Part shown: piece after piece, positions 32,505 through 42,117 of the stretch
Position numbering within the stretch: the stretch's first letter is position 1
Layout: the number at the start of each line of letters is the position of its first letter
From: Hymenobacter amundsenii
GTDB lineage: Bacteria; Bacteroidota; Bacteroidia; Cytophagales; Hymenobacteraceae
Reading direction: 5' to 3'
DNA length: 64,000 bases
Assembly: GCF_002204745.1 (NCBI RefSeq)
Contig: NZ_NIRR01000003.1
Span: 124,001 to 188,000, forward strand
Notes under the pieces: model-generated
Told to the model about the DNA's origin: nothing
The model's database searches: none
What the model saw: the letters and a program-made list of their open reading frames with translations, nothing else
Position numbers and translations under genes: made by a program

Positions 32505-32987
32505 TTACTGCCGACGTGCCACAACGCGCATACCGATGATTTCGGAGGCATTGCTGGGGTTCATTACGGGCAGCACCATATACTCGGGGGCGGTCAGGCT
32601 CAAGTTGGCCTCGCGCAGTAGCTCGTCCTCGTCGCTGCCTACCAACACAAGGTCGCGCACTTTGCGGTTGCTAGCGTTGAAGGTCACGATCATGGTGGTG
32701 CCGTTGCGCTCGAAGGTATTGATCCAGTCCTGGCCCTTGGTCATGCGCATCTGCTCGGCCGTGGGTTCGAGCCCGATGGCCTGCTCCTTGGTTTCCTTGG
32801 GGGCTCCCAGCGTGCGGCGCACCTGGTCGATGTTGCGGCCCATCAGTGCGGGCACATCAACGGCGGCCGTGCGGCCGGCAGCTTGGCTACCGGTGTTGGG
32901 GCTACTGCGCTCCGAAGCCATCTGCGAGCCGCTGCACGCGGCCATACTCCATAAAAGGCCAAGGGCAAGGTAGTGGGAAACACGCAT
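32505..32987 (-). CDS. Hypothetical lipoprotein
   Basis: The start at 32987 (MRVSHYLALGLLWSM) gives a lipoprotein signal with the lipobox MAAC, so the Cys near 18 should be lipidated. The mature part of about 140 residues has a Ser/Gly-rich linker. A small domain follows with LMGRNIDQVRRTLGAPKETK and WINTFERNGTTMIVTFNASN, recalling SmpA/OmlA-type small beta domains, though the match is loose. It starts 25 bp behind the NUDIX gene and is probably in the same transcript. Confidence 0.72.
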   Translation of the reverse strand: MRVSHYLALGLLWSMAACSGSQMASERSSPNTGSQAAGRTAAVDVPALMGRNIDQVRRTLGAPKETKEQAIGLEPTAEQMRMTKGQDWINTFERNGTTMIVTFNASNRKVRDLVLVGSDEDELLREANLSLTAPEYMVLPVMNPSNASEIIGMRVVARRQ

Positions 32988-33012
32988 GGAATGGAAAGCT
33001 AAGGGTGAAATA

Positions 33013-33717
33013 TTACGTAGTGGGATCTTGCTCGACGGGGGCAACCTGGCCGGCCGTTTTGCTCAGGTAGTGGCGCATCACCAGCGCAATGCTGGCATAC
33101 GACTCATCGAGGACGCCGAGGGCCTCCTGGGGCGACATCCAGCGGACTTCCTCGATATACTCCTCGGCCTGGGGCTTCATCAACGAGTCGTCGAGGCAGC
33201 GCATGATATACCAGTTCGTTTTTTTCAGGATTTTGTTGCCGTTGTAGGCGTAGGAGTGCCAGGTGCTGGGCAGCTCTTCGCCCAACTCAATCCGCACATT
33301 GCACTCCTCCTCCACTTCGCGCAACGCGCCCAGGGTCGGGTCTTCCTCCTTTTTGAGCTTGCCCTTAGGCAAATCCCACTTACCGAGGCGGAAAATCATC
33401 AGCACCATCCCATCCTTTTCCACCAAGCCGCCGGCAGCCTTCACAATGCGGAACTGGTCTTTGAGGTGGAGAATGAGGCGCTTTTTTTTGCGGGCCAGCA
33501 GCGTGAGGGAGGTCAGTTTTTTTAATTTCTTGACCTCCATCAGCCGTAGCAGCCGGTCTACAAAGCCGTCCGTCACGTCGCGCACCAGCACGTCGCCCAC
33601 CAAATCCTTCGACGTAAACTCGTCCTCCGGATTTAGAATCAGGTCGTACTTGTGCTTGTAAATCTTTTCGCTGTTTTTCTTGATAATCAGCGGAATATCG
33701 TTGATGAAAACGTTCAT
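33013..33717 (-). CDS. NUDIX hydrolase with extra N-terminal domain
   Basis: The start at 33717 (MNVFINDIPLIIKKN) yields 234 residues. Residues 1-95 form an uncharacterised domain (IIKKNSEKIYKHKYDLILN, then VDRLLRLMEVKKLKKLTSL). The NUDIX domain follows with the box GKLKKEEDPTLGA then LREVEEECNV near 130-150. The layout is common in Bacteroidota, where the protein is annotated simply as NUDIX hydrolase. The substrate is unknown. It is the first gene of a likely two-gene operon with the lipoprotein. Confidence 0.9.
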   Translation of the reverse strand: MNVFINDIPLIIKKNSEKIYKHKYDLILNPEDEFTSKDLVGDVLVRDVTDGFVDRLLRLMEVKKLKKLTSLTLLARKKKRLILHLKDQFRIVKAAGGLVEKDGMVLMIFRLGKWDLPKGKLKKEEDPTLGALREVEEECNVRIELGEELPSTWHSYAYNGNKILKKTNWYIMRCLDDSLMKPQAEEYIEEVRWMSPQEALGVLDESYASIALVMRHYLSKTAGQVAPVEQDPTT

Positions 33718-33946
33718 CGCGGGGTAAGCTGGAGGGCAGAAAGAGAACTGAGACGGATTGCTGCAAAGCACAGCATATTTCCCCGGATACGAAAATACCC
33801 CGGGGGCCGGGCAAGATACGGGATGTAGCCGGTTGTGTTCCCAAATGGTGAGTTGGTAAAATGGGGATTTTGGTGAATCGCCATCTTATGCTTCCCTCAA
33901 GATGACAACCTACCAAACCCATTACCTCGCCTCCTACCTTCGCCCC

Positions 33947-34450
33947 ATGAAAAAAATTGGTTTGCTTTCCGATACCCACAGTCACCTCGATGAGCGGATA
34001 CTGCACCATCTGCGAGGCTGCGACGAAATCTGGCACGCCGGCGACTTCGGCACGGCGGCCGTAGTGGAGCAGCTGGAGGAACTGGCGCCACTGCGGGGCG
34101 TGTACGGCAACATCGATGGCCGCGACGTACGCCTAACCCAGCCACTGGTGCAATACTTCGAGCTGGAAGGCCTGCGCGTGCTCATGACCCACATCGGGGG
34201 CTACCCCGGCCATTATAGCCCCGCTGGTCGTGCCCTCGTCGAGGAGCACCGGCCCGGCCTGTATATCAGCGGCCACTCGCACATCCTGAAAGTGATGCCC
34301 GATAAGGCCCGCCACCTGCTCCACCTCAACCCCGGTGCGGCCGGCCGCCACGGCTTCCATAAGGTGCGCACACTGCTGCGGTTTGAGGTGGCCGACGGCA
34401 AGGTGCAGCAGTTGCAGGCCGTGGAATTGGGGCCGCGCGGCAGCGAGTGA
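33947..34450 (+). CDS. YfcE/MJ0936-type metallophosphoesterase
   Basis: The start at 33947 (MKKIGLLSDTHSH) is the family start. The 167-residue protein has every metallophosphoesterase motif in order: DTHSH near 9-13, HAGDFG, YGNID, THIGGYPGH and ISGHSH. Family members hydrolyse phosphodiesters with two metal ions, often manganese; the physiological substrate is unknown. The gene is divergent from the NUDIX operon. A short AT-rich stretch follows it. Confidence 0.93.
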   Translation: MKKIGLLSDTHSHLDERILHHLRGCDEIWHAGDFGTAAVVEQLEELAPLRGVYGNIDGRDVRLTQPLVQYFELEGLRVLMTHIGGYPGHYSPAGRALVEEHRPGLYISGHSHILKVMPDKARHLLHLNPGAAGRHGFHKVRTLLRFEVADGKVQQLQAVELGPRGSE

Positions 34451-34607
34451 GTAAGTGTTGTAGCTGTTTTCAGCCGCAGAATACCAGTAGCCATAAAAAG
34501 CTATATTATAAATAAAATAAATTATATTTATAAAAACAGCCACAGGACCTCTTTTATCGGTTTGCGGCGGCCAGCACCTCTTTATCCCACCCCTTACTTT
34601 CAGTACT

Positions 34608-36329
34608 ATGCCTCTTTCTCTACCTAATCTTACCACTCGTCTGAAACGGTTGCCCCTCTTGCTGACACTGCTAGCCGGTTCGGCTGCTTACGCGCAAGCC
34701 CCCGAATGGCAAATGCCCCAGACTTTCACCCAAACAAACGGCAGCTCTCATGTTGCCGCCGTCGCCACCGACGCAGCCGGTAACGTGTTTGTGGTTGGTT
34801 CGTTTTCGGGTACGGTCAACTTTGGCGCCACTACGCTGGTAAGCGCGGGCCTTACGGATGCCTTCGTAGCCAAGTGGAGCCCGGTTAGTAAACGCTTCGA
34901 GTGGGCCCGCGGCATGGGCAGCGCCGACCGCGAAGAGGCCTTGGCTGTGGTGGTTCGCGGCAGCAGCGTATATGTGGCCGGAGCCTTTTACAGCTCCACC
35001 GTGGCGTTCGGGGCCGTTACGCTCACCAATACCAACAAGACCGCCGCTACCTCCGATGCTTTCATCACTAGGCTCACGGATCAGGGCAGCAGCGCCGATT
35101 TCATCTGGGCCCAGCCCATCTGGGGGCCTGCCAATGAGCGGGTAAATGCGCTGGCACTAAGCGAATCGGGCGTGTACGTGGGTGGTTTCTTTGAGAGCGA
35201 CGTCACGGCTTTCGGCGAACTGAACCTCAGCAATGGAGCATCCCCCCTGGCCGACGGCTTCGTGGCCCGACTCGCGGAGGTGGCGGGAGAATATCGTTTC
35301 GAGTGGGTGCGGCCCATCAGTGGCAACGGCCGTGAGGAGGTGTACAGCTTGGCGGTAAATGGTAGCAGCGTGTATGCGGCCGGTAGCTTTTCGAGCAAGA
35401 ATGTCGCATTCGGCAACCTGGGATTAACCAACCTGAGCGACTCCGACAACAGTTCCGCCAACGACGGCTTTCTGACCCGCCTGCTCGATACCGGTACCGC
35501 AGCCAGCTTTGCCTGGGCGCAAAACCTGGGCGACGCGGCCACCGCAGTAGCGGCCAATGGCAACAGCGTGTACGTGGCGGGTAATTCAACCTCCCCGGTC
35601 ATTGTGAATGGTAGCCGCCCCGACGATATGTATGTGCTGAAGCTCACGGACGAGGGCAACGGCGCTACCCGCGTCTGGGAACGGCAGCTTACCGGCCCGG
35701 GCCGTAATTTCCTGCGGGGCATAACCGTGCAGGGAAGCAGCGTGGGCGTGGCCGGTACCTTCGATGGCCGTACGCTCAGCGCGGGCGGCCAGACCCTGAC
35801 CAACGCGGGGGCCGTTGGCACCGATGATTTATTTGTGGCGCTGCTCACCGACCAAGGCAGCACCAGCGCCGTGGCTTGGGCGCAGCAGGCCGGGGGCCCC
35901 GGCAACGATGCCGCCGAGGCACTGACCCTGACGACCACCGGCCTCTACGTAGTGGGCGATACGCGCCCGTCCGCGCAATTCGGCCGCTTCACGGTAGCCG
36001 CCACAGGTGGCAGCCCCGTGGGCTTTCTGGCGGCAGTAGGAAGTGTTGCGCTGGCCACTAAAACGCTAGCGCCCTCACTTCACTTCAGCCTAGCCCCCAA
36101 TCCGGCCCACAACACAGTTCGGCTCCTACTACCGCCTTTGCTTGGTGCGGCACGCGCTACACTTACAATGCGCGATGCCCTGGGCCGGTCGGTCCGCGCC
36201 ATTACTGTAGCCCTACCCGCTGCTGGCCTGACCTACGAGCTGAACCTGACCGGCTTGGCTCCCGGCCTGTACATGGTCGGCGTGCAGGCCGGCACGGGGC
36301 GGGTCACGCAGCGGCTAATGGTGGAGTAG
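34608..36329 (+). CDS. Secreted T9SS cargo protein with SBBP-like beta-propeller repeats
   Basis: The 573-residue protein begins with a signal peptide (RLKRLPLLLTLLAGSAAYAQ). Six or more repeats of about 60 residues follow, each with VYVAGAFxSxTVAFG and DAFVxxL elements, as in SBBP repeat propellers. The last 80 residues are a T9SS type A sorting domain: FSLAPNPAHNTVRLLLP, a central ALGRSVRAI, and the closing GLAPGLYMVGVQAG and QRLMVE. It should cross the outer membrane and be attached or released at the surface. An AT-rich region of about 60 bp (34480-34545) precedes it and probably holds its promoter. A strong terminator follows. Confidence 0.93.
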   Translation: MPLSLPNLTTRLKRLPLLLTLLAGSAAYAQAPEWQMPQTFTQTNGSSHVAAVATDAAGNVFVVGSFSGTVNFGATTLVSAGLTDAFVAKWSPVSKRFEWARGMGSADREEALAVVVRGSSVYVAGAFYSSTVAFGAVTLTNTNKTAATSDAFITRLTDQGSSADFIWAQPIWGPANERVNALALSESGVYVGGFFESDVTAFGELNLSNGASPLADGFVARLAEVAGEYRFEWVRPISGNGREEVYSLAVNGSSVYAAGSFSSKNVAFGNLGLTNLSDSDNSSANDGFLTRLLDTGTAASFAWAQNLGDAATAVAANGNSVYVAGNSTSPVIVNGSRPDDMYVLKLTDEGNGATRVWERQLTGPGRNFLRGITVQGSSVGVAGTFDGRTLSAGGQTLTNAGAVGTDDLFVALLTDQGSTSAVAWAQQAGGPGNDAAEALTLTTTGLYVVGDTRPSAQFGRFTVAATGGSPVGFLAAVGSVALATKTLAPSLHFSLAPNPAHNTVRLLLPPLLGAARATLTMRDALGRSVRAITVALPAAGLTYELNLTGLAPGLYMVGVQAGTGRVTQRLMVE

Positions 36330-36360
36330 CCGCTGCTATTAGAATCAAAAAAGACAGCAA

Positions 36361-36392
36361 AAAAAGCCTTTCCGGGTTAGGAAAGGCTTTTT
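36361..36392 (+). terminator. Terminator after the T9SS cargo gene
   Basis: A 13-bp perfect stem AAAAAGCCTTTCC with complement and a six-base loop, followed by T-rich sequence. Confidence 0.85.
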
Positions 36393-36493
36393 TATTATTA
36401 TTCGCACTGACTCCGGTCACCGCTGGCTGGTAGCGTCACTTTCCTGGCTGGGGCATTAAGCGGGCCCCTACTGCCAAGCTGGTGCGCGCTAAC

Positions 36494-36757
36494 CTACTCG
36501 GCCGACTCTAGCTGGCTGAGGCCCGAATTAGCGGCGGCCTCCGTAGCGGCCTCCGACTCGTGAACGGCAGCGGCAATGGCCTCCGTTTTAGGAGCAATGT
36601 CGGGGCGGCCGCCTCCGTTCTGGAAGCTGGCCTTCAACTCGTCGAGGTCCACGTTCTTCAGTACGGGGGTCAGCAGGAGCTGCTTGATGATGCGCTGCTT
36701 GTTGTTGGCGCGAGCAATGTTCTTGCGGTGCTTCCGCTTCAGACGGGTAACGCTCAT
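36494..36757 (-). CDS. Small basic conserved hypothetical protein
   Basis: An 87-residue protein with a strongly basic N-terminus ([20 protein letters not shown]) and an acidic, Ala/Glu-rich C-terminus. The basic helix suggests binding to RNA or ribosomes. I know it only as a recurrent hypothetical in Cytophagales; no function is assigned. A TACTTTTG box lies 37 bases before the ATG, which supports a real gene. Confidence 0.7.
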   Translation of the reverse strand: MSVTRLKRKHRKNIARANNKQRIIKQLLLTPVLKNVDLDELKASFQNGGGRPDIAPKTEAIAAAVHESEAATEAAANSGLSQLESAE

Positions 36758-36794
36758 TTTCCGGGTCGGTTAAAATCTTTCTGTAAATGAGGGG

Positions 36795-36802
36795 CAAAAG
36801 TA
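36795..36802 (-). promoter_or_regulatory. -7 box TACTTTTG for the small basic protein
   Basis: It fits TAnnTTTG on the minus strand, 37 bases before the start. Confidence 0.5.
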
Positions 36803-36856
36803 AGGACTAAATTTGACACCCGAAAACCTTTGCCAATTTTACCGCTTCTTGCAGCC

Positions 36857-37885
36857 ATGAATACGCCCCCCATCGACCTGCGCTCCGACACCGTTACGCG
36901 CCCCACTCCGGCCATGCTGGAAGCCATGTTCCATGCCCGAGTCGGCGACGACGTGTATGAGGAAGACCCCACTGTGCAGGCCCTGGAGGCCGAAACGGCC
37001 GCCCGCTTCGGCCTCGAAGCCGGCCTGTTCTGCCCTTCCGGCACCATGACCAACCAGATTGCCATTAAGGCCCACACCGTGCCCATGAGCGAGGTCATCT
37101 GCGAGCAGACGTCGCATATTTATTTGTGGGAAGTGGGCGGTATTGCCTTCCACTCGGGTGCGTCGGTGGCGCTGCTGACCGGCGACCGGGGCCGCCTCAC
37201 GGCTCCGCAGGTGGAGGCGGCCATCCGGCCCGAGAACGTACATTACCCCATCACCCGCCTTATTTCGCTCGAAAACACCCATAACCGAGGCGGCGGCAGC
37301 TGCTACACCCTACCCGAGCTGGAGGCCTTGGCCGAGGTGGCCCGCCGCCACCGCCTGCCCCTGCACCTCGATGGGGCCCGGGTGTTCAACGCCCTGGTAG
37401 CCACTGGCCAGGACGGCCGCGAGTACGGGCGCCTGTTCGACACCATTTCGGTGTGTTTGAGCAAGGGGATGGGCGCGCCGGTAGGCTCGGTGCTGCTGGG
37501 CAGCCGCGCCTTCATTCAGCAAACCAAGCGCATTCGGAAGGTAATGGGCGGTGGCATGCGCCAGGCCGGCTACCTGGCCGCCGCTGGTTTGTACGCCCTG
37601 GAGCACAACGTGGAGCGCCTGGCCGACGACCACCGCCGGGCCCGAAAACTGGCCGACCTGCTGGCCGCCCGCCCCTACGTGGCCGAAGTGCTACCCGCCG
37701 ATACCAACCTGGTCATCTTCCGCCTCCGCGACAGCCAACCCGCAGAGGCGTTTCTGGCTTATTTGGAGCAGCAGGGCATCAAGGCCTCGTCGTTTGGTCC
37801 CCAGCTCATTCGGTTCGTGACCCACCTCGATGTAGACGATGCAATGCTGGCGCGGGTGGAAAAGGCGCTGGTCGCCCTCGACTAG
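36857..37885 (+). CDS. Low-specificity threonine aldolase
   Basis: The start at 36857 ([16 protein letters not shown]) is the family start. The 342-residue PLP enzyme cleaves threonine or allo-threonine to glycine and acetaldehyde. Marks are [46 protein letters not shown] and the Schiff-base Lys203 in [13 protein letters not shown]. Length is normal. The antiporter gene follows on the same strand after 76 bp. Confidence 0.95.
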   Translation: MNTPPIDLRSDTVTRPTPAMLEAMFHARVGDDVYEEDPTVQALEAETAARFGLEAGLFCPSGTMTNQIAIKAHTVPMSEVICEQTSHIYLWEVGGIAFHSGASVALLTGDRGRLTAPQVEAAIRPENVHYPITRLISLENTHNRGGGSCYTLPELEALAEVARRHRLPLHLDGARVFNALVATGQDGREYGRLFDTISVCLSKGMGAPVGSVLLGSRAFIQQTKRIRKVMGGGMRQAGYLAAAGLYALEHNVERLADDHRRARKLADLLAARPYVAEVLPADTNLVIFRLRDSQPAEAFLAYLEQQGIKASSFGPQLIRFVTHLDVDDAMLARVEKALVALD

Positions 37886-37961
37886 GGTGGAGTATGACGT
37901 ACGACTGGGCTTTGTGCCTCGAATTCGCGTCTTTTACCAAAACTCTCCCTAGTGTCCTTTC

Positions 37962-39224
37962 ATGGAATTATATAATACCCTGACGCTGCTGTTAGTCATA
38001 GCAGCAGCTTTCGGCTACATCAATCACCGCTTTCTGCGCCTACCCTCCACCATCGGCCTCATGATTTTGGCCCTGGTATCCTCCCTTGTTGCCATTGCGT
38101 TGGGCCGCCTAGGGGTACCCTGGTTGCTCACGGCCAGCGAACTGGTACGCGGCATCAACTTCCATGATGTGCTGATGGAAGTGATGCTGAGCTTCCTACT
38201 CTTTGCCGGGGCCCTGCACGTCGATGTGCGCACCCTGGGCAAGGAGCGCGGCTCGGTGGCGGCCATGGCCGTGGCCGGTACGCTGCTTTCTACTCTGATT
38301 GTGGCCGGCAGCACCTACTACGTGCTGCCTTTATTCGGGGTCGAGACGCACTTTATCTACTGCCTGCTGTTCGGGGCCCTGATTTCGCCCACCGACCCTA
38401 TTGCCGTACTCGGGATTCTGAAGCAGGCTAAAATCAGCAAGAACCTGGAAATCAAGATTGTGGGTGAGTCGTTATTCAACGACGGCATTGCGGTTGTCGT
38501 CTTCGCCAGCCTCTACGAAATTGCCATTTACGGCACCGATAAGGCCTCGCCGGCTTTCATTGGCAAGCTGTTCCTGCAAGAAGCACTGGGCGGCGTGGTG
38601 CTGGGCGTGGTGCTGGGCTACGCCGGCTTCTGGGCCCTGCGTACCATCGATAACTACAAAGTAGAAGTGCTCATTACGCTGGCCCTGGTCATGGGCGGCA
38701 CGGCCCTGGCCTCGCAGTGGCACACCTCGGGGCCGCTGGCCATTGTGGTGGCGGGCCTGATTGTGGGCGACAAGGGCCGGGAGAAAGGCATGTCGGACCT
38801 CACCCGCGAGTACGTGGATAAGTTCTGGGAAATGCTCGATGAAATCCTGAATGCCGTGCTGTTCGTGCTCATTGGCCTTGAAATGCTGGTGCTCGACATC
38901 AACAGGACTATCCTCATGGTGGGGGTGATTTCCATTTTCCTGACGCTGCTGGCCCGCCTCATTTCGGTGGCCCTCCCCCTAAGCCTGCTCAAGCGCTACT
39001 CCGATTTCAACGCCCCTACCCTGCGCGTGCTGGTGTGGGGCGGGCTGCGGGGCGGTATTTCGGTGGCGCTGGCGCTGTCGTTGCCCGATTCCATGCCCCG
39101 TGACCTGATTGTGGGCGCGACCTATGTGGTGGTGGTGTTCAGCATTATTGTGCAGGGTCTTACCATCGGGCCGTTGGTTAAAAAGCTGGGCCTCAGCACT
39201 GAGGCCGAACCGGGCATGCACTGA
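37962..39224 (+). CDS. CPA1-family sodium:proton antiporter
   Basis: This 420-residue inner-membrane protein has about twelve hydrophobic segments. CPA1 marks are the ISPTDPIAVLGIL ion-site block near 146-158 and the VGESLFNDGIAVVVF motif near 168-182, with the essential Asp. LVWGGLRGGISVALALSLP near 345-363 is also present. It exchanges monovalent cations for protons. A second antiporter with different motifs lies at 48.5-49.8 kb. The ion specificity is not clear. Confidence 0.93.
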   Translation: MELYNTLTLLLVIAAAFGYINHRFLRLPSTIGLMILALVSSLVAIALGRLGVPWLLTASELVRGINFHDVLMEVMLSFLLFAGALHVDVRTLGKERGSVAAMAVAGTLLSTLIVAGSTYYVLPLFGVETHFIYCLLFGALISPTDPIAVLGILKQAKISKNLEIKIVGESLFNDGIAVVVFASLYEIAIYGTDKASPAFIGKLFLQEALGGVVLGVVLGYAGFWALRTIDNYKVEVLITLALVMGGTALASQWHTSGPLAIVVAGLIVGDKGREKGMSDLTREYVDKFWEMLDEILNAVLFVLIGLEMLVLDINRTILMVGVISIFLTLLARLISVALPLSLLKRYSDFNAPTLRVLVWGGLRGGISVALALSLPDSMPRDLIVGATYVVVVFSIIVQGLTIGPLVKKLGLSTEAEPGMH

Positions 39225-39240
39225 TGCTTGTACGTACGCT

Positions 39241-39309
39241 ATTAGCCGAGGACCATTAGCTGCTAGATTTCGTTTAAGCATAAAACTATCAGCCAATGGC
39301 CCTCGGCTA
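39241..39309. repeat. Imperfect inverted repeat behind the antiporter gene
   Basis: TTAGCCGAGG at 39242-39251 pairs with CCTCGGCTAA near 39300-39309, with further pairing of ACCATTAGCT with AGCCAATGGC. It may be a terminator of the antiporter gene. Confidence 0.5.
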
Positions 39310-39323
39310 AAGGTTTAAACACG

Positions 39324-39980
39324 ATGGACCTATTCGTTATCGGGGATGTGCACGGCTGTTACCACACGCTGCGGGAGGTAGTGGGCCACTGGCGGCCGGC
39401 CACCGAGTTGCTGGTGCAGGTAGGTGATTTAGTGGATCGGGGCCGCTTTGCCCCCGAGTGCGTGGAGCTGGCCCGCGAGCTGGAGGCCAGCCATCCCGGC
39501 CGCACGGTGTTTCTGCGGGGCAACCACGAGCAGGAAATGCTCCGGCACTTTGGGCCCCAGGGCCCGAACCCGCGCTGGCTGACCTGGGGCGGCGACGTTA
39601 CCGTGCAGCAGTACCAGGGCCGCCGAATGCTGTTGCAGCACCATCTGGCCTGGCTGGAACAGCGCCCGTTGTGCTGGGAAAGCGAGCAGCTGCTCATCAG
39701 TCATGCTGGGTTTGCCGACACGCTTACGCCCCTGGACCCCGGAAACCCCCACGGCGTACTCTGGCGGCGCGGCCCCTTACTTAACCAGGGGCGGCGGCAG
39801 GTAGTAGGCCATACCCCTACCGCCGGCGAAATAATGCTCGACCCCGCCTCCAACGCACTTTACGTGGATACTGGAGCGTACCTGGGCCAGTGCCTGACAG
39901 GCATACGCCTCGCCGCCACCGGGCAGGTGCTGGCCGAGTTTCCAGTGCCCACTTCCCGCCTCGATATTGCCTTGGCCTAG
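39324..39980 (+). CDS. PrpA/ApaH-type serine/threonine phosphatase
   Basis: A 218-residue metallophosphoesterase with the phosphoprotein-phosphatase motif order GDVHG, GDLVDRG, GNHE, then ISHAGF and VGHTP. Bacterial relatives dephosphorylate serine, threonine or tyrosine in proteins, or hydrolyse diadenosine tetraphosphate. The protein is soluble. The DNA glycosylase gene starts 23 bp downstream, so the two probably share a transcript. Confidence 0.9.
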   Translation: MDLFVIGDVHGCYHTLREVVGHWRPATELLVQVGDLVDRGRFAPECVELARELEASHPGRTVFLRGNHEQEMLRHFGPQGPNPRWLTWGGDVTVQQYQGRRMLLQHHLAWLEQRPLCWESEQLLISHAGFADTLTPLDPGNPHGVLWRRGPLLNQGRRQVVGHTPTAGEIMLDPASNALYVDTGAYLGQCLTGIRLAATGQVLAEFPVPTSRLDIALA

Positions 39981-40003
39981 CGCCGCTGTTTTCCCTTCCG
40001 CCT

Positions 40004-40648
40004 ATGTCCGCCCTCACTTCCTCCCCTTCTCCCGAAGCTGCCCTGCGCCACCTGCGCGCCGCCGACCCGGTGCTGGCCCATCTGCTAGCCGCCGGCCGGC
40101 CCATTGCGCCCGCCGCCCACGAAGACCTGTACCTGGGGCTGCTACGCGCCATCGTGAGCCAGCAGATTTCTACGAAGGCGGCGGCGGCCATCTGGCGTAA
40201 GTTTCAGGGTCTGTTCGGCCCCGAGGGCTACCCCGAACCGGTGGCGCTGCTGGCCTTTTCGGATGAGGAGCTGCGCACGGCCGGCCTTTCGCGCCAGAAA
40301 GCGGGCTACCTGCGTGCCATTGCCGATTTTTCCCTCCGCGACCAGCTCGACCACGCCCACCTGAGCCAACTCAACGAAGAAGAACTCACCCAGCACCTCA
40401 CCCAAATAAAAGGGGTTGGCCGCTGGACGGCCCAGATGCTGTGCATGTTTGCGTTGGATATGCCCGATGTATTTCCGGAGGGCGACCTGGGCATCCAGAA
40501 CGCCATGCGCCGCCATTATGGCTTGGAAGAAACCGGTCGGCCGCTGCTGCGCCGCATGGTGGAGCTTGCCGAGCCTTGGCGGCCTTACCGCACGTTGGCC
40601 AGCAAGTACCTCTGGCAGTCGTTGGATAACAGCCCTGGTGCGGAGTAG
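40004..40648 (+). CDS. DNA-3-methyladenine glycosylase II (HhH-GPD)
   Basis: The start at 40004 (MSALTSSPSPEAALR) fits the family. The 214-residue protein removes alkylated purines. The helix-hairpin-helix is IKGVGRWTAQMLCMFAL near 130-146 and the catalytic Asp follows in FPEGDLGIQNAM. The N-terminal AIVSQQISTKAA motif is also typical of AlkA-like enzymes. It lacks the iron-sulfur cysteines of the Nth/MutY group. Confidence 0.93.
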   Translation: MSALTSSPSPEAALRHLRAADPVLAHLLAAGRPIAPAAHEDLYLGLLRAIVSQQISTKAAAAIWRKFQGLFGPEGYPEPVALLAFSDEELRTAGLSRQKAGYLRAIADFSLRDQLDHAHLSQLNEEELTQHLTQIKGVGRWTAQMLCMFALDMPDVFPEGDLGIQNAMRRHYGLEETGRPLLRRMVELAEPWRPYRTLASKYLWQSLDNSPGAE

Positions 40649-40679
40649 GACTGGCGCGCAGTAGTTGGCAACGTTGGCC

Positions 40680-40874
40680 TTACTGCTCGCCTTTCCGGCG
40701 GGCATCGCGGATGCCGAGGGCAATGGCAATGAACGTAGACACTATCGGCACGAAGAACCCGAACAGCAGCCAGGGCCAGAACCGCCGCCCGTACATGTGG
40801 GCAATGTAGACGGTCATCACCGCCGACAGCAGGCAGAGGGGCAGGGCGAAGAACAGGGTATCAAATAAGAACAT
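40680..40874 (-). CDS. Small membrane protein
   Basis: A 64-residue protein with two hydrophobic helices (MFLFDTLFFALPLCLLSAVM and FWPWLLFGFFVPIVSTFIAI) and a basic C-terminus (RDARRKGEQ). No family is recognised. It begins 18 bp behind the zinc-ribbon gene on the same strand, which supports it as the last gene of a short operon. Confidence 0.6.
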   Translation of the reverse strand: MFLFDTLFFALPLCLLSAVMTVYIAHMYGRRFWPWLLFGFFVPIVSTFIAIALGIRDARRKGEQ

Positions 40875-40892
40875 AACGCGAAAGTAAGCGGC

Positions 40893-41150
40893 CTATTGGT
40901 AGTCAACCGGAATCTGGGCCAGCTGTTGGGCCAGGTTCCAGCCCGCAGGCCGGATGTTGGGGTAGAACCACTCCGCGCCCGCCCCCAGCCACTGGGCCCG
41001 CCGCTGCCGGGCAGCCTCCAGTGAGGCGTCGTGAAATCCGAATTCGGTGCCGCAGCAGCTGCACCACGTGTGGTCGGGCGTGCGCCCATCCGCGCCCCAC
41101 GGCGACTCATCGTAATCCAGGCCGCACACGCGGCAAAACCAAAGGGCCAT
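40893..41150 (-). CDS. Small zinc-ribbon protein
   Basis: An 85-residue protein with two CxxC pairs, CRVCGLDY and CSCCGTEFGF, forming a rubredoxin-like zinc ribbon. A helical C-terminus follows with RRAQWLGAGAEWFYPNIRP. The arrangement matches a widespread family of short cysteine-rich hypotheticals. Metal binding is likely; no function is known. It lies 43 bp behind the DUF58 gene and 18 bp before the small membrane protein gene. Confidence 0.8.
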   Translation of the reverse strand: MALWFCRVCGLDYDESPWGADGRTPDHTWCSCCGTEFGFHDASLEAARQRRAQWLGAGAEWFYPNIRPAGWNLAQQLAQIPVDYQ

Positions 41151-41193
41151 AGGTAGTAGTAAGGCGATACAAAGAGGAACAATATGCCGGGAA

Positions 41194-42117
41194 TTACCCC
41201 CGCATCTTGCCGCGCTTTACCAGGTAAGCGTACAGCACTTTATTGAACGGCTCCCGGATATCAACCGGCACGAAGTCGATTTTGTACTGGCCGCAGCGCA
41301 GGGCCAGGTCGTGCTCGTAGCGGCGCATGGCGGCCTGGTACTGCTCGCGCACTTGGTTGGGCTGGAGCTTGAGAGTCTGGCCGGTTTCGAGGTCCTCGAA
41401 CAAATACGGGCGGTCGGGGAAGTTGAAATCGGCCTCGGTGGCGCGGTCCATTACGTGGAACAGCAGCACCTCATGGTGTTGGTGGCGCAGGTGCTGGAGG
41501 GCGGCCAGGGTTTCGGCCTGCTCGTCGGGGGCGCGGCCCAGCATGTCGGAAAACAGCACCACCAACGAGCGTTTCGGAATTTGCTGGGCAATGGCATGGA
41601 TAACGGCCGCCACGTTGGTGCCCGCCTGCCCCACCGGGGCGGGGCGCTCCAGCAGCTGTTGCAGCGTGAGCAACAGCGTGTGGCGGTGGGTACTGGTGGA
41701 GCGCACCGGCGTTTGCAGCTCCACTGCGTTGGCGAACGTAACGAGGCCTACCGCGTCGCGCTGCTTTTGGAGCAGCGTAGTGAGGGCGGCCGCACAGAGC
41801 ACCGAAAACCGCAGCTTATCGTGGCCCGGAGCTGGGTAGTACATGCTCGGGCTCACGTCGAGCAGCAGGTGGCAGCGCAGGTTGGTTTCCTCCTCGTAGC
41901 GCTTCACGAACAGCTTGTCGGTGCGGGCAAACACCTTCCAGTCGAGGTGGCGGGTGCTTTCGCCGGGGTTGTAGAGGCGGTGCTCCGAGAACTCGACCGA
42001 GAAGCCGTGGTAGGGCGACTGGTGCAGGCCCGTAATGAAGCCCTCCACCAGTTGGCGGGCCAGAAACTCCAGGTTCCCGAAAGAACTGACGGCGGCAAGA
42101 TCGAGGGGTTGGGCCAT
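41194..42117 (-). CDS. DUF58 domain protein
   Basis: A 307-residue soluble DUF58 protein, usually part of MoxR/BatA/BatB modules for envelope or stress functions. The family signature is clear: FSEHRLYNPGESTRHLDWKV and ARTDKLFVKRYEEETN near 43-78. A VWA-like fold follows with LLDVSPSM and LFSDMLGR. The partner MoxR gene is not in the window; a BatA-like gene is 16 kb away. Two small genes follow closely on the same strand. Confidence 0.93.
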   Translation of the reverse strand: MAQPLDLAAVSSFGNLEFLARQLVEGFITGLHQSPYHGFSVEFSEHRLYNPGESTRHLDWKVFARTDKLFVKRYEEETNLRCHLLLDVSPSMYYPAPGHDKLRFSVLCAAALTTLLQKQRDAVGLVTFANAVELQTPVRSTSTHRHTLLLTLQQLLERPAPVGQAGTNVAAVIHAIAQQIPKRSLVVLFSDMLGRAPDEQAETLAALQHLRHQHHEVLLFHVMDRATEADFNFPDRPYLFEDLETGQTLKLQPNQVREQYQAAMRRYEHDLALRCGQYKIDFVPVDIREPFNKVLYAYLVKRGKMRG